Position numbers and translations under genes: made by a program
The notes under the pieces: generated by a model
Told to the model about the DNA's origin: nothing
What the model saw: the letters and a program-made list of their open reading frames with translations, nothing else
Databases searched by the model: none
In this document: positions 1-12,300 of the stretch, in pieces
Position numbering within the stretch: position 1 is the stretch's first letter
How the letters are laid out: each line of letters opens with the position of its first letter
Assembly: GCF_020520425.1 (NCBI RefSeq)
Contig: NC_079488.1
Location: forward strand, 6,425,747 to 6,489,746
Source: Spinacia oleracea
Lineage: Eukaryota > Streptophyta > Magnoliopsida > Caryophyllales > Amaranthaceae
DNA length: 64,000 nt
Reading direction: 5' to 3'

Positions 1-240
1 CTTTGGGTTGTGGGCCTGAACGGACTTGGTCCACGCCAAGCTCCATAGGGCCCACACGGATCCTTATGTCGCGGTGGGTCGAAGTGTTGTACGTGTCTAA
101 ACTTTACTAAATTAAGCGTATTTTGCCGTGTTGTTATCGGCTTGTATCGTGCCTTGTGCGTTTTCTTAAAAAAAAGTGGCCCAAGACTGGCCCGTAGCCC
201 ACAACTTCGCGTTGTTGTGAGGCTGTGCCTTTTTCGTGCC
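1..240. mobile_element. Left part of a hAT-type MITE, cut by the window edge
   Basis: This stretch is rich in GGCCC/GGGCC motifs and has a run of A followed by GTGGCCCAAG. The complete MITE at 59725-59986 contains the same elements in the same order (A-run, CGGCCCAAGCCCGG, ACTTCG). The matching right end, finishing in ATCTTTA, is found at 21130-21205 on the far side of the Gypsy element. I infer that the Gypsy element inserted into this MITE. The left terminus lies outside the window. No gene is seen here. Confidence 0.6.
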
Positions 241-760
241 TGATGTGGGCTTGAATATCTCCCCCACAAAGCCCAAAGAAGCAGCCTACGATCCATACTG
301 GCCAGTTGGGCTCAAACCTAGAAAGAAGGCCCAAATCTTGGTACCCAACCAAAATAAGAGCAGAGCCCCATTTTGGAAAGTCCATTCTCTCGGAGAAGGC
401 AGGTCCAAATGGAGAAGGTCCATCATTGCAGGCCGAATGCCACGTGTCCTAAATCCCCAAGGGGCACGCACCCCATAGCTAGGGTTGAGGGTACAGCCCC
501 CAAGAAACCCTAGCACTATAAATAGCTCAGATCCCAAGGTAAAAGGGCATTCAATTCATTCCCACCAACAAAAACTTATCTTTGCTCTGCCTTCTCTCTA
601 CAAATTACTCATCTCTCTAGCTTATACTTACTTAAGCATCGGAGGGAATATTCCTACGGGAATATTCTTGTTTTGCAGGTTGCCAGAAGTTCGTGCCAAG
701 TCATACTTGATACCTCCCAGGAACGCGTGCCACGTCAGCACCGTAAAAGATCCCACAACA
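241..760 (+). repeat. 5' LTR of the Gypsy element
   Basis: The LTR begins TGATGTGGGC and ends CCCACAACA. A TATA box (CTATAAATAG) lies at about 515-524, followed by CT-rich sequence likely to hold the transcription start. It differs from the 3' LTR at nine positions by eye, all substitutions. Confidence 0.93.
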
Positions 761-761
761 T

Positions 762-1700
762 TTGGCGCCGTCTGTGGGGAGGTACAGTGTCGTGGCTGAA
801 CTTCAAACTGACTGCGGAAAAACCAAGGGTAAATCAGCACTCCCAGCCAGAGAAGGGGTGTTTAAGGACGGGTCCAACACTCATCGTGACGCGGCAGCTA
901 GCCAGCCTGCTGCCATCATTTCTGTGCGGCCCTTGTTGGATGGTTCTCACAAAGTCAATCCTAAGCACGATAATGGCAGGGTGGTAGAGTTTTTGTCAGA
1001 AGATCCCGACTCGTCTATGAAGAGACGCACCCTGGAGGGAGCACGTTGGCATGTCAAAGAGGAACGTCCAGGAAGAAGGACGAGACGAACTTTACAGAAG
1101 AAAAATGAGGGACATTACTCTCTAGAGGCTCCTAGGAGACAGCATGAGAGCGTCACCCGAAGGAAGAATGGCTGTGGCCCCGAAGGAAAACGGGGGCGAA
1201 GGAGGTCGTCCTCTAGAGGTCCCTTTAGGTTCAACACGGCTCTTGACGAGATCCTCCTTGCTGAAGGACCGAGTCTGGGAATAGAACCGTCTCCCCGACG
1301 ATTGACCACCTCCTGCCCACAAGCCCCTTTCTGTGCTTTCCACAACGACGAAGGGCATGACACCCAAAGTTGTCGGATGTTGAGGAAGATATTAACTGAT
1401 CGCGTGGCTGAAGGACACCTCCGCCAGTACGTCCATCTGGAGGACGCACACAAAGAAGTGAGCCCCACCTCTAAGGATTCAAACGAAAGAGTTATGGTAA
1501 TATCAGGAGGAATAGCTACAGGAGAACCATGTAAGGAGGGACGGCAAAAAGGTCCATCTCATCTTCGCCCAGCACAGAAGAACCTACCCTCTGTAGAAAT
1601 TTCAAAAGACGACTACAGAAGGGCGGCAGCGCCATATGATGATGACCCTTTGGTTATAGAGGTTAAGGTGGCTAATCTTAAGGTGAAGAGAGTACTGGTT
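762..1700 (+). pseudogene. Truncated gag of the Gypsy element
   Basis: The frame is open from the primer site to about 1754, but family-like sequence stops near 1700. A basic, arginine-rich region comes first. A Tat-type zinc-knuckle-like motif follows at about 1327-1373 (C-x2-H-x4-GH-x4-C, reading CAFHNDEGHDTQSC). The conserved retrotransposon gag (capsid) domain that should precede it is missing, so this looks like the C-terminal third of gag after an internal deletion. The frame ends with the residues RVLV that usually run directly into the protease DTG, but here about 26-29 extra bases (1701-1729) intervene and shift the frame. Confidence 0.75.
763..780 (+). promoter_or_regulatory. Primer binding site of the Gypsy element
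   Basis: TGGCGCCGTCTGTGGGGA starts two bases after the LTR. A TGGCGCC... primer site directly after the LTR is usual for Tat/Athila-type Gypsy elements. The tRNA used cannot be confirmed without a tRNA comparison. Confidence 0.75.
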
Positions 1701-1726
1701 TATCCTAAACCCGTAAACGATTCACG

Positions 1727-3607
1727 GTGGACACGGGGAGCTCGTCCGACATAATCAGTCTGCAATGTCTGCGGAAATTAAGGCACAATCCGGAAGACAT
1801 AGAAAAAGTATACGGGCCCTTGGTAGGATTCGGAGGGAGCATCGTTCGTCCAGTCGGCTCCATTTTGCTTCCGGCCTCTGTTGGAGTTCCCCCAGTGATC
1901 AAAGAAGTTGTCATCAGGTTTATAATTGTGGCAAACCTCACCACATTCAACATCATACTTGGCCGTCCAACACTCAACGACCTAAAAGCTGTGATCGTTC
2001 CTCATTTTCTGTTGGTAAAATTTGTCGGAAGCAACGGACGCGTTGGGTCTCTCTATGGAAATCAACAGTTTGCCAGGGATTGTTACTTATCGACATTGGA
2101 GCCAACGGCCTAGGGAGCCTCTCCGAAGGGAAAGGAGCAAGCTAAACCTCCGTCAAGCCGCCGTAAAACCCGGGAGACACCAACGGAGCACAATGGAGAA
2201 AGACGACTTGAGCCAGTGGGAGCACTCTATGATATAATTCTGGACTTAGCAGACCCGTCTCGAACGGTCCCCATTGGGGTCCACCCTGACGACCCCATGT
2301 CAGCAGCATTAGTGCAACTACTCCGAGAATACAAGGAGATATTTGCCTTCACGGTAGAGGAGATGTCAGGCATAGACCCGGCGGTTGCCGTGCATAAGTT
2401 GAATGTGGACAGCGCTGTAAAGCCAGTGCGATAAAAGAAGAGGAATCATGGAGAAGCAAGAAATTTGGCCGCCGCTGCCGAGGTTAAGAAACTAATGGAT
2501 GCAGGCTTCATACGTCCGTGTCAGTATCCAGACTGGGTAGCTAACGTAGTCCTGGTACCCAAGCCCAATGGGACGTGGAGGATGTGTGTTGATTACACCG
2601 ATCTCAATAAAGCTTGCCCTAAAGACAGTTTCCCACTGCCAAAAATAGACCGACTCGTCGACTCAACAGCCGGACATGCCATGATGAGCTTCATGGACGC
2701 CTACTCCGGATTTCACCAAATCCCATTATGGCCCGAAGATCAGGAGAAGACGTCATTCGTCACGGAACAAGGATTGTACTGCTACAAAGTAATGTCGTTC
2801 GGTTTTAAAAATGCCCCCGCCACCTTCCAACCGTTGGTGAACACAGTTTTCGCAAAGCACCTGGGGAGGAATATAGAAGCCTATATTGACGACATGATTG
2901 TAAAAAGCAAGAAGAAGATGGATCACCTCGACGATTTGAGAGAAACCTTTGAAACCCTCAGGACATACCAGATGAGACTCAATCCCAAGAAGTGCATATT
3001 TGGGGTATCTTCTGGCAAGTTCCTTGGCTTCTTGATTGACGAAAGGGGCATTGAAGCAAATCCGGACAAAGTGCAGGCGGTCATCAATATGACGTCGCCA
3101 AGGACGGTCAAATATGTGCAACGCCTCACTAGGTGCCTTGCCGCCTTGGGACGATTTTTATCTAGAGCTGGAGACAAGTGTCACTACTTTTTCAGTACCA
3201 TCAAAAAGGGCACCCAGTTTGAGTGGACGTCGCAAGCTGAGGCTGCCTTCCTTCGCCTAAAAGAACATCTGCATACTTTGCCACGACTGGTCAGCCCTCT
3301 CTTAGGGGAAGTTTTGTATCTGTACCTTGCCATCTCAGAATACGCACTAAGTGCCGTCTTGCTTACAGAGAGGGATGGAACGCAACTACCTGTCTACTTT
3401 GTCAGTCACATGCTGCAGAATGCTGAACTCAAATATCCAACAGTCGAAAAGTTTGGCTTTGCTCTGTTCTTGGCTAGTAAGAAGTTTCGTCCATATTTCC
3501 TGGCTCATCGACTGGTATACACGGATCAACCGCTAAAGCGGCCTTTCACCAAACTTGAAGCGTCCGGAAGAATGCTCAACTGGGCAATTGAGCTTAACGC
3601 GTTTTGA
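1727..3607 (+). pseudogene. Protease and reverse transcriptase of the Gypsy element, with stops
   Basis: One reading frame carries an aspartic protease (DTGSS at about 1730) and then a Ty3/Gypsy reverse transcriptase. The RT catalytic motif YIDD is at 2882-2893, with the usual upstream motifs for primer grip and nucleotide binding. Two in-frame stops break it: TAG at 2111-2113 and TAA at 2432-2434. The second sits where related elements have a glutamine codon, so a C-to-T change is likely. The frame is lost near 3600 at the RT/RNase H boundary, where the same protein continues in another frame. Confidence 0.85.
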
Positions 3608-5117
3608 TATCTCGTATGAACCGCGGAAGGCAATAAAGGGACAAGCATTCGCCGACTTCATCGCGGAACTGACCAAGCCACCCTATTTGAAGAATGAGAA
3701 AACCCAGTGGATAGTGCATGTGGACGGCTCTGCCACTCAGAACGGGTCAGGAGCCGGCATTATCTGCGAATCACCAGAAGGGGATATCTATGAATATGCA
3801 ATGCGGTTTAACTTTCAGGCGTCAAACAACGAGGCTGAATACGAAGCCCTGATAGGTGGAATTCAGATGAGCAGAGCCGCAGGGGCAACAGACGTCCTGG
3901 TTTTGTCTGACTCGCAGTTAATCGTCAGTCAGGTCAAAGGGGAATATGAGGCCAAGGATGAGGCCATGATAAAATATTTGGAAAGAGTCCGTCAAGAAGT
4001 TCAACAGCTGTCTAACTTTGAAGTACAACACATACCCCGGTCTGAAAATAACAAGGCAGACGCTTTATCCAAACTGGCAAGCTCAGCGTCCTGCGACACG
4101 CCACGTCATGTATTCTGGGAGGTAAAACAGTCCAAAAGCATTGACGCCTCGAGAACAGACATCTTAGACCGAACAGCCATCTGGATGGATGATATTGTCA
4201 ACTTCAAAATGAATGGAGTACTCCCTGATGACCCCAAGCAGGCAGAAAGATTACAAAAGAAGTGCACCTGGTTTGAGATATGGAATGGAACTCTATACAA
4301 AAAAGCCTTCTCACGACCTCTTCTTCGCTGCGTAACCCCCGAGAAGGGGCAAGAGGTACTGGAAGATCTTCATCAGGGATTATGCAGCTCTCACATAGGA
4401 GGGAGGGCCCTGGCCGAAAAAGCTTTAAGAACCGGATACTATTGGCCCACTCTCAAAGAAGACGCCCTCCGTATGGTCAAGCGGTGTGATAAATGCCAAC
4501 GATTTGCTCACCTAATTCGACGACCGGCACAGAAACTGACGCCAATCACCAGCCCTATACCATTTGCCATGTGGGGGATGGACTTATCAGGCCCCTATAC
4601 GACGGCACCAGGAGGACTGCGTTATGTAATAGTAGCCGTCGACTACTTCAGTAAATGGGTAGAAGCTGAAGCTTTAAAGAACACTAAAGCACAGGATGTG
4701 AGAGCATTCATCTGGAAAAACATAATCACAAGATTTGGCGTGCCTCAGTCTATTGTCTTCGACAATGGGCCACAATTCAAGACGCCCAAATTAGAAGATT
4801 GGTTGGCTGACCATGGTATCACAGCATGTTTTGCATCAGTAGGACGCCCCCAAGCTAACGGACAAGTAGAAGCATTCAACAAGATCATCTCTGAAGGGAT
4901 GAAGAATAAGCTTGATGAGGCAAAGGGTTTATGGGCCGACGAGTTACCCAATGTTTTATGGTCTATACGGACCACGGCAAAAAATTCCACAGGAGAAACA
5001 CCATTCTTGTTAGCTTATGGGGCTGAAGCCGTCCTACCCATTGAAATGTGTGAACCAACCTTGCGTGTCATGTTGTTTAATGAAGATGCCAATTGGGAAA
5101 TGATGAAAGCGGCCTTG
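3601..5117 (+). pseudogene. RNase H and integrase of the Gypsy element (interrupted)
   Basis: The frame downstream of the 3600 break carries an RNase H domain (DGSATQNGSG near 3721, plus later acidic residues). An HHCC zinc domain follows, ending in CDKCQ at about 4486. The integrase core has its three acidic residues in place: D near 4581, D at 4761-4763 (DNGPQF) and E at 4869-4871. The frame is cut after codon 5115-5117 by the Copia insertion and resumes at 15597. The only visible damage in this segment is the insertion and the upstream frame change. Confidence 0.88.
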
Positions 5118-6544
5118 TGAAGGAAATAATGCCCTTGGTCCAAGTATGCATTCTATGTTAAGTCTAATAAATGCGGTTCAGTATTAATTAACAAGTTAAT
5201 ATTTCAGTGAGATCAAGTGAGCTGAATGCCTAGCTAGAGGCCGCTTCAGTTCAAGTGGAATTAATGATATTAATCCACAGCTTACTCTTGACTGAACCCG
5301 TAGGGTCACACAAATAGTACGTAAACGGATCAAGTATTTAATGGCATTAAATACTCTATCTATGGATATTCGGAATCGACGGATCTTGGTTTCAGTGGGA
5401 GCTGAGATCGTCACAGGCAAGAAATGAATACTCCGGAAACGATGATATTGCCGGAAACGGAAATATGGATCGTATCGGAAATATAAATATTATCCAAGTC
5501 GTAGATGTTGCCGGAAACGGAAACATGGTACGTATCGGAAAATATTATCGGAAATGGAAATATTACCAGAATCGGAAATATTGCCGGAAACGGAAATATT
5601 GTCAGAATCGGAAATATTACCGGAATCGGAAAATAATTCCGGAAACGGAAATATTAAATATTTGTTCGAAACGGAAATTAATTCCGGAATCGGAAATGTT
5701 AAATATTGTTCGTATCGGAAATGAATTCCGGAATCGGAAATTTAATCGGAAGCGTATCGTACGAATAAGCATCGGACGAGGCCTGCCGGACGAGGGCCCA
5801 GCACGAAGCCAGGCCATCGCCCAGCAAGCCAAGCGCGCCACACAAACAGCCACGCCAGGCCCAGCGCAAGGCCAGGCCCAGCAGGCCGTGGCAGCGCGCA
5901 CAGCGCGCGCAGCGCGCGCGGGTGCTTGCGTGGGCTTGTGGCTCGCGCAGGCCTCGCTGCGTGGGCTGCTGCTCGCACGCACGCATGGGCAGCCCATCGA
6001 GGCTGCCGTGTGTGTGTGCGTAAGTGTTTGTGTTCGTGCACGTTTCCTAAAACGTGCAGAGTTCGGTTAATGATTAAATTCCTAATTCTATTTGATAAAT
6101 TAATTAAATTAGAGTTCTTGTAGGATTCTAGGTTTAATTAATTTGTATCTGAATAGGATTCCAATTCCCTTTCCATAACCCTATAAATATGTGGCCTGGG
6201 TTCACAATTTATAACGAGTTTCAAAGTATTCAAAGTGAGTTTTTGAGAGAAAAATTCAGCCACACATCTTGCTCAAAAGTGCCGAAAATTCTAGTACCTT
6301 AAGGGCGATTCTAGTTGGTCAATCTTAAGGCGGATCCGGACGTGCTGTGGACTATCTACGGAGGGACGACACTTGGAGTCCTAAAGACTTGTTCTTGCTC
6401 GGTTCGGGCGCAGCTAGGGAGGGCACGCAACAAAGAGTATGCATCTAAATTATGCTATATGATTATGTGTAAATAATATGTAATCCTGGGTTAATGGTTG
6501 TTTCCGCATGATTTATGTAATATCATATGTATCATAACCTAACA
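5118..6544 (+). repeat. 5' LTR of the Copia element
   Basis: This 1427-bp LTR starts TGAAGGAAATAATG and ends CATAACCTAACA. It contains a dense array of CGGAAA-type hexamers (5436-5755), a GC-rich low-complexity block (5760-6020), and a TATA box (CTATAAATAT at 6181). The same LTR recurs at 14179-15596 and, in a related version, at 46374-47746. Confidence 0.95.
5436..5755. repeat. CGGAAA-type short motif array in the Copia U3 region
   Basis: About 25 copies by eye of CGGAA, mostly as TCGGAAAT or CCGGAAAC, are spaced 8-20 bp apart, often next to AATATT. The array recurs at about 14497-14816 in the 3' LTR and at about 46682-47000 in the second Copia family member. Its place upstream of the TATA box suggests an enhancer-like role, but that is inference. 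Confidence 0.75.
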
Positions 6545-6559
6545 GTGGTATCACGAGCC
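6545..6559 (+). promoter_or_regulatory. Primer binding site of the Copia element
   Basis: GTGGTATCACGAGCC directly follows the LTR and resembles the usual TGGTATCAGAGC site complementary to the 3' end of initiator tRNA-Met, with one inserted base. Confidence 0.8.
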
Positions 6560-9348
6560 CCTTATTATTTTCATAATCTAAATTGCATAAACATGGTTAA
6601 ATATTACAAATTTGCAAGAATTAAAAGGGGTGATTAATTTTCGTAATTGTTAATTAATTGCAAATTGCGTTTATTTAATTATACGTACGCAGTTTTTCGG
6701 CAGTTTCTTCGTTACTCATCCAAATTGAGTGATTTTTGTGTCAATTCCGCATGTAAAAGGCATTCTAAAATTTTGACAAAAACAGTATTTTTCTGCCGAA
6801 CCCAGAATTCTCAAATTCGAAGCCTAACTATGACTTTTCGAAGGTTTTAGTTTTTCGAATGCAAAAATTTCGTAAATTTAAGATGTTAAATTAAATATTT
6901 GCGATTCTTGTTGATAAATCTTGAATTTTTGATTGACCTACTGCATATGTTTAACAAGTTTGAATGCCTAGTCTTGTTAATTATGCAATCTAATTTGTAA
7001 TTATGATTAATTTGTTGAAAATTAGAATAATTTAGAATTAATTTGATTTTCATAATTAATTGCAATTTAATTAGAAACCTATGATTAAAAACCACCATAA
7101 AAATTGTAAATTTATGATAAATTTTAAATTTTTATGACCTAGACTTGAATCCATAACAATCGGAAATCAATTGGATAATAAATTTTCGATTTTTCGCCCT
7201 AAAATTATGAAATTAATAATATTTATTAATTTGTCATTAATTTTATAAATTTTAAATTTTTTATGCGATTCGTTCATATAACTTGCACGCACAAAGCAAT
7301 GGACGCTTCGTGTTACCCTTAAGGGGTGTTGTATAATGCGGGCATGCGACGACGAGCAAGGGAGCTCGTCGCCCGTGCGGCACGAATGCAATGAGCAAGG
7401 GCGTAGTGCACGAGCACAAGGCAGCAGCCCTGCCTTGTGTCGTGGGCCACGAGCAATGGATGAATGGGCATGGGCGAAGGGCGAGCCAAGGCAGTCGCGT
7501 GTGGGCAGCAAGCGAGCTGCGCCACAACGCGCACTGCCTCGCGCATGAGCGCGCAGCCTCGCGCGCAGCGAGCGCAAGCTCGCGTGCCACGAGCGCTGCG
7601 CCCAGCGTTGCTCGCGCGCACAGCGAGCGATGTCGCGCGCCCAGCGAGCGAGCTCGCGCGCACAACGAGCGATGTCGCGCGCACAGCGAGCGATGTCGCG
7701 CGCCCAGCGAGCGATGTCGCGCGCCCAGCGAGCGATGGCTCGCGTGCGACGAGCGCTGGCGCGCGCGCAGCAAGCACCACAGCGTGCGATGGCTTGCGAT
7801 GGAGATGCAGCAGCTATGCAACGAGCGCATGGGCTGCGCGCACATGGCCAGCGATGGTTGTGTGCGTGCGGCCCATGGGCGTGCAATGCGTAGGGTGTTT
7901 GCGTTACGATTAGATCGTTTTGAATGTTTAATTTGAAAATTTCAGTTCACGTAATTTTAATTAATTTTAAAATTAATAATTTAAATTATTTTCTTGGATT
8001 TTAATTTTGAATATTGTAATTATAATAAATGTTATTTATTCTAATTATTTTACTAAAATTAAAATCATGAATTAATTTAAATAACGACTGAAATTAAATT
8101 AAACTTTTGGATTCAATTATAAATTTATATGAGCTTTAAATTTTAATTAAATTTGTATGTTTCCGGTTAGACTAGAAATACATTTTTATGTTTAAAATTA
8201 GTAAAGCATATGAATTTATTGGTTTAAGTGGGAGCGTATTTTAGTCATAAACTCTTGATTAGGTCTACAAATCCTTAAGGTTAAAACAACTTGATTAGAA
8301 TTAATAAGGACTGAATAATTGGTAGATTATTGGTGCCCTTGATTAATTGCTGCAAATGTTTACGTGATGCATAATGTGTTTTACTAACCAGCTATGTGGG
8401 CCATTCATGATAATGAATGGGTGAATGGTATATATTGTATATGTACTGTTTTGCAGGTTATGAAGTGACTAGTATGGCCCAAATAGGATAGAAAATATGG
8501 TCTGCGTACCATTAATTTGAATGTAATTGGTCTAAAGAACCAAAGTTATTTTTCAATTCAAATATGGTCTGCGTGCCATCAAATAGTTGTAATTAGTTAT
8601 AGCTTATCCTATTTGAAGAAAATGGTGCCTCCCACGGAGATTTTCAAGACGGACTTTGAAGTTAAAGCTTCAAGATGAAGTCGGGCCATACTAGATCACA
8701 TTTATCTTATGCATGTTTTAAGTTATTTATTGCTTTTAAATATGTCTTAAAATGCATGAGATCAAAAGCTTGATTATGTTGCATGATTAAGGATTTTAGT
8801 TCACTTAAAATCTAACCAACATAGTAAGAGCCTTAAGTTCCAAACTTAAAAAAAAATTGAGTTAAAAGGTGCCATGCCAAAATATACACTTGCTTGGATA
8901 TCCTTTACATCAATCTAGTAATAGTTTTCGCTCAGCGAGGTGTTACTTATTGGTCCTAAAGGGGCAAGGTACACAAATAATTGTGAGTACATGTTAGTTT
9001 TGGTGAAACTCAACGATATAAGTAAGGAGTCCTTTTATGTCGTGGCAAATTCGATAGGTTTACCTAATAAGTTCTTAGACGTACCTATCAACCAAGAATA
9101 GTTTCTAGACTATTAGCAAAAGGCTTTTGCTTACCTAAGATGTTCTAGGATTAAGTCGACAAACTGTGCTTAGTTCTTCAATGATTTTAGGATCTTGGAA
9201 TCATTTTATTCACACCTGCCGGAACACATAATTTGAATAAAATGCTTAATAAACATTGAATTATGCATGTATGCTAGAATTTAAGTTTATTAAGAGAAAC
9301 TGTGAATGGTTATTTATTTGTTTATTCTTTTCAATTGTAGTTTTTAAT
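6560..9348 (+). other. Long untranslated leader of the Copia element
   Basis: The 2.8 kb between primer site and gag has no credible gene. It is AT-rich except for a GC-rich island at about 7320-7890. Long frames on both strands of that island (for example about 240 codons on the minus strand) come from low-complexity repeats. TTCAATTGTAG just before the gag ATG looks like a splice acceptor, so the leader could be spliced. The part from about 8536 to 9240 is almost identical to 40757-41460 in the second Copia copy. Confidence 0.7.
7608..7745. repeat. 21-bp tandem repeat in the Copia leader
   Basis: About six copies of a GC-rich 21-bp unit (AGCGAGCGATGTCGCGCGCC plus one base) are arranged head to tail. 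The unit length is a multiple of three and lacks stops on either strand, which explains the spurious long frames here. Confidence 0.85.
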
Positions 9349-12300
9349 ATGGCAAACAACAATTCATTCAACATTCGATCAATTCTCGAAAAGGAGAAGT
9401 TGAACGGGAAAAACTTCCTTGACTGGCAAAGGAACTTGCAAATAGTTCTTATGCAGGAAGAAAAGGAGTATGTCCTAGATGAGGCGATGCCCGAAGCTGC
9501 AGGCGACGGGGTCACTCAGGCAGCCCTCAATCGTTGGATTGATGCCAACAAGGATGTGAAATGTCTAATGCTCGCCACCATGAGTGTGGATCTGCAGAAA
9601 ACGTTCATCAACTCAGATGCTTTCACAATCATCAGTGAGTTGAAGAACATGTTCCAAGATCTGGCTCGAGTCGAAAGATTCGAGACTCATAGGCAAATTC
9701 TTGAGACCAAACTTAAGAAAGGCGAGCCCGTAAGTCCACATGTTCTCAAAATGATTGGACTCATTGAGAATATGAGTCGGCTGGATCAGCAATTTTCTCA
9801 GGAAATGGCTATAGACACCATCCTCCATTCTCTTCATAGCGGGTATGATCAGTTCAAACTGAACTACAGTATGAATAGTCTGGACAAAACGCTCACTGAG
9901 CTTCACGGTATGCTGAAGACCGCTGAAAAGACGCTCAAAAGTGATAAGCAGGATGTGCTTATGGTGCGTGGGGGCAAGTTCAAGAAATCTGGAAAGAAGA
10001 GGAATGCTAAGAAAGGTGGCAACAAGGCCAGCCCAACTAAGCAAACTGGCGCCAAATCTGCAAAGAGGAAGGTCAGTCAACCCACTTCTGAATCCGAATG
10101 CTTCTACTGCAAGAAGAAGGGGCATTGGAAGAGAGATTGCTTGAAGCTAAAGGAAGATCAGAAGAACGGAACAGTCGTTCCATCTTCAGGTATTTTCGTT
10201 ATAGACTGTATACTTGCTAATTCAACTTCTTGGGTATTAGATACAGGTTGTGGCTCACACTTATGTTCCAATCCACAGGGACTAAGAAGAAGTAGAAAGT
10301 TAAGCAAGGGTGAAGTCGACCTACGAGTGGGAAATGGAGCACGGATTGCTGCATTAGCTGTAGGAACTTACTATTCGTCGTTGCCCTCCGGGCTAGTTTT
10401 GGAACTGGAAGAATGTTTCCATGTTCCAAGTCTTACTAAAAACATCATTTCAGTTTCTTGCTTAGATGCTAAGGGATTTTCCTTTTTAATAAAAGACAAT
10501 AGTTGTTCGTTTTATTTTAAAGAGATGTTTTATGGATCTGCTAGATTAGTCAATGGACTTTATTTATTAGATCACGACAAACAAGTATATAACATAAATA
10601 CCAAAAAGGCCAAAAAGAATGATTCAGATCTCACCTATCTGTGGCATTGTCGATTAGGCCATATAAACTTGAAACGCTTAGAAAGACTTCAAAAGGAAGG
10701 AATTCTAGAACCATTTGACTTAGAGGATTATGGTAAATGCGAATCATGTTTACTTGGCAAAATGACAAAGCAACCTTTCTCTAAAGTTGGAGAAAGAGCA
10801 AATGAACTATTGAGTTTAATCCATACAGATGTATGTGGACCAATGAGTACAAATGCTAGAGGTGGTTTCAGCTACTTTATCACTTTCACTGATGACTTCA
10901 GTAGGTATGGTTATGTCTACCTAATGAAGCATAAGTCTGAATCCTTTGACAAATTCAAGGAATTTCAGAGTGAAGTAGAGAATCAATTAGGCAAGAAGAT
11001 TAAGGCACTGCGGTCTGATAGAGGCGGTGAATATCTGAGCTATGAATTTGATGACCATCTGAAAGAATGTGGAATTCTATCAGAGTTGACTCCTCCTGGA
11101 ACACCACAATGGAACGGTGTGTCGGAACGGAGGAACAGAACCTTGCTAGACATGGTCAGGTCAATGATGGGTCAGGCCGAACTTCCATTAGAATTTTGGG
11201 GACATGCACTAAATACAGCTGCACTCACTATAAATAGAGCTCCGTCTAAAGCTGTCGAAAAGACTCCATACGAATTATGGTTTGGAAAGCCTCCAAATGT
11301 GTCTTTTCTTAAGATTTGGGGATGTGAAGTATACGTCAAACGATTAATTTCAGACAAACTTCATCAAAAATCTGACAAATGTATCCTTGTGGGCTATCCA
11401 AAGGAAACAAAGGGGTATTACTTCTACAATACATCTGAGAACAAAGTGTTTGTTGCTCGAGATGGTGTCTTTTTGGAGAAGGATCACATTTCCAAAATGA
11501 CAAGTGGGAGAAAAGTAGACCTCGAAGAAATTCGAGTCGAACAACAAACTCTAGAGAATGCTCAAGATGACATTCAGGATGAAACTCAGAGATCTTTAGA
11601 AGAATCTGGTGAGAATCATGGTCAATCTAGAAATGTTACCCCGCGTAGATCGCAAAGATATAGATCTCAACCGGAAAGGTACTTAGGTATTTTGACGAAC
11701 GAGAGCTATGACGTTCTATTACTTGAAAGTGATGAACCTGCGACTTACAAACAAGCTATGACGAGCCCTAGCTCCAAGCAATGGCAAGAAGCCATGCAAT
11801 CTGAATTAGACTCCATGTCTGAAAACCAAGTATGGGATTTGGTCGATTTGCCAGATGGCTACCAAGCCATTGGAAGCAAATGGGTTTTCAAACTGAAAAA
11901 GGACAAGGATGGGAAACTTGAAGTTTTCAAAGCTAGATTGGTTGCAAAAGGTTACAGGCAAGTCCACGGTGTGGATTACGATGAAACCTTTTCACCAGTT
12001 GCAATGCTAAAGTCTATTCGGATAATGTTAGCAATCGCTGCATATTACGATTACGAAATATGGCAGATGGATGTCAAAACTGCTTTCTTAAACGGCGTTT
12101 TAACAGAAACTGTGTTTATGACACAGCCTGAAGGTTTTGAGGATCCAAAAAATGCTAAAAAGGTATGCAAGCTAAAGAAGTCAATCTACGGATTGAAGCA
12201 GGCATCCAGGAGCTGGAATATACGTTTTGATGAAGCAGTCAGTGACTTTGGTTTCATCAAGAACGCAGACGAATCTTGTGTATACAAGAAGGTCAGTGGG

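Noticed and set aside
5465..6070. About 200-codon frame in the Copia LTR (also at 14526 and 46597)
   Set aside because: It is the CGGAAA array plus the GC-rich block read as protein; composition is low complexity and the frame spans U3.
7167..7913. Long open frames on both strands (up to about 240 codons) rich in Ala/Arg/Ser
   Set aside because: They come from GC-rich 21-bp and similar repeats in the Copia leader, where unit length is a multiple of three. No family-like sequence or sensible start context.
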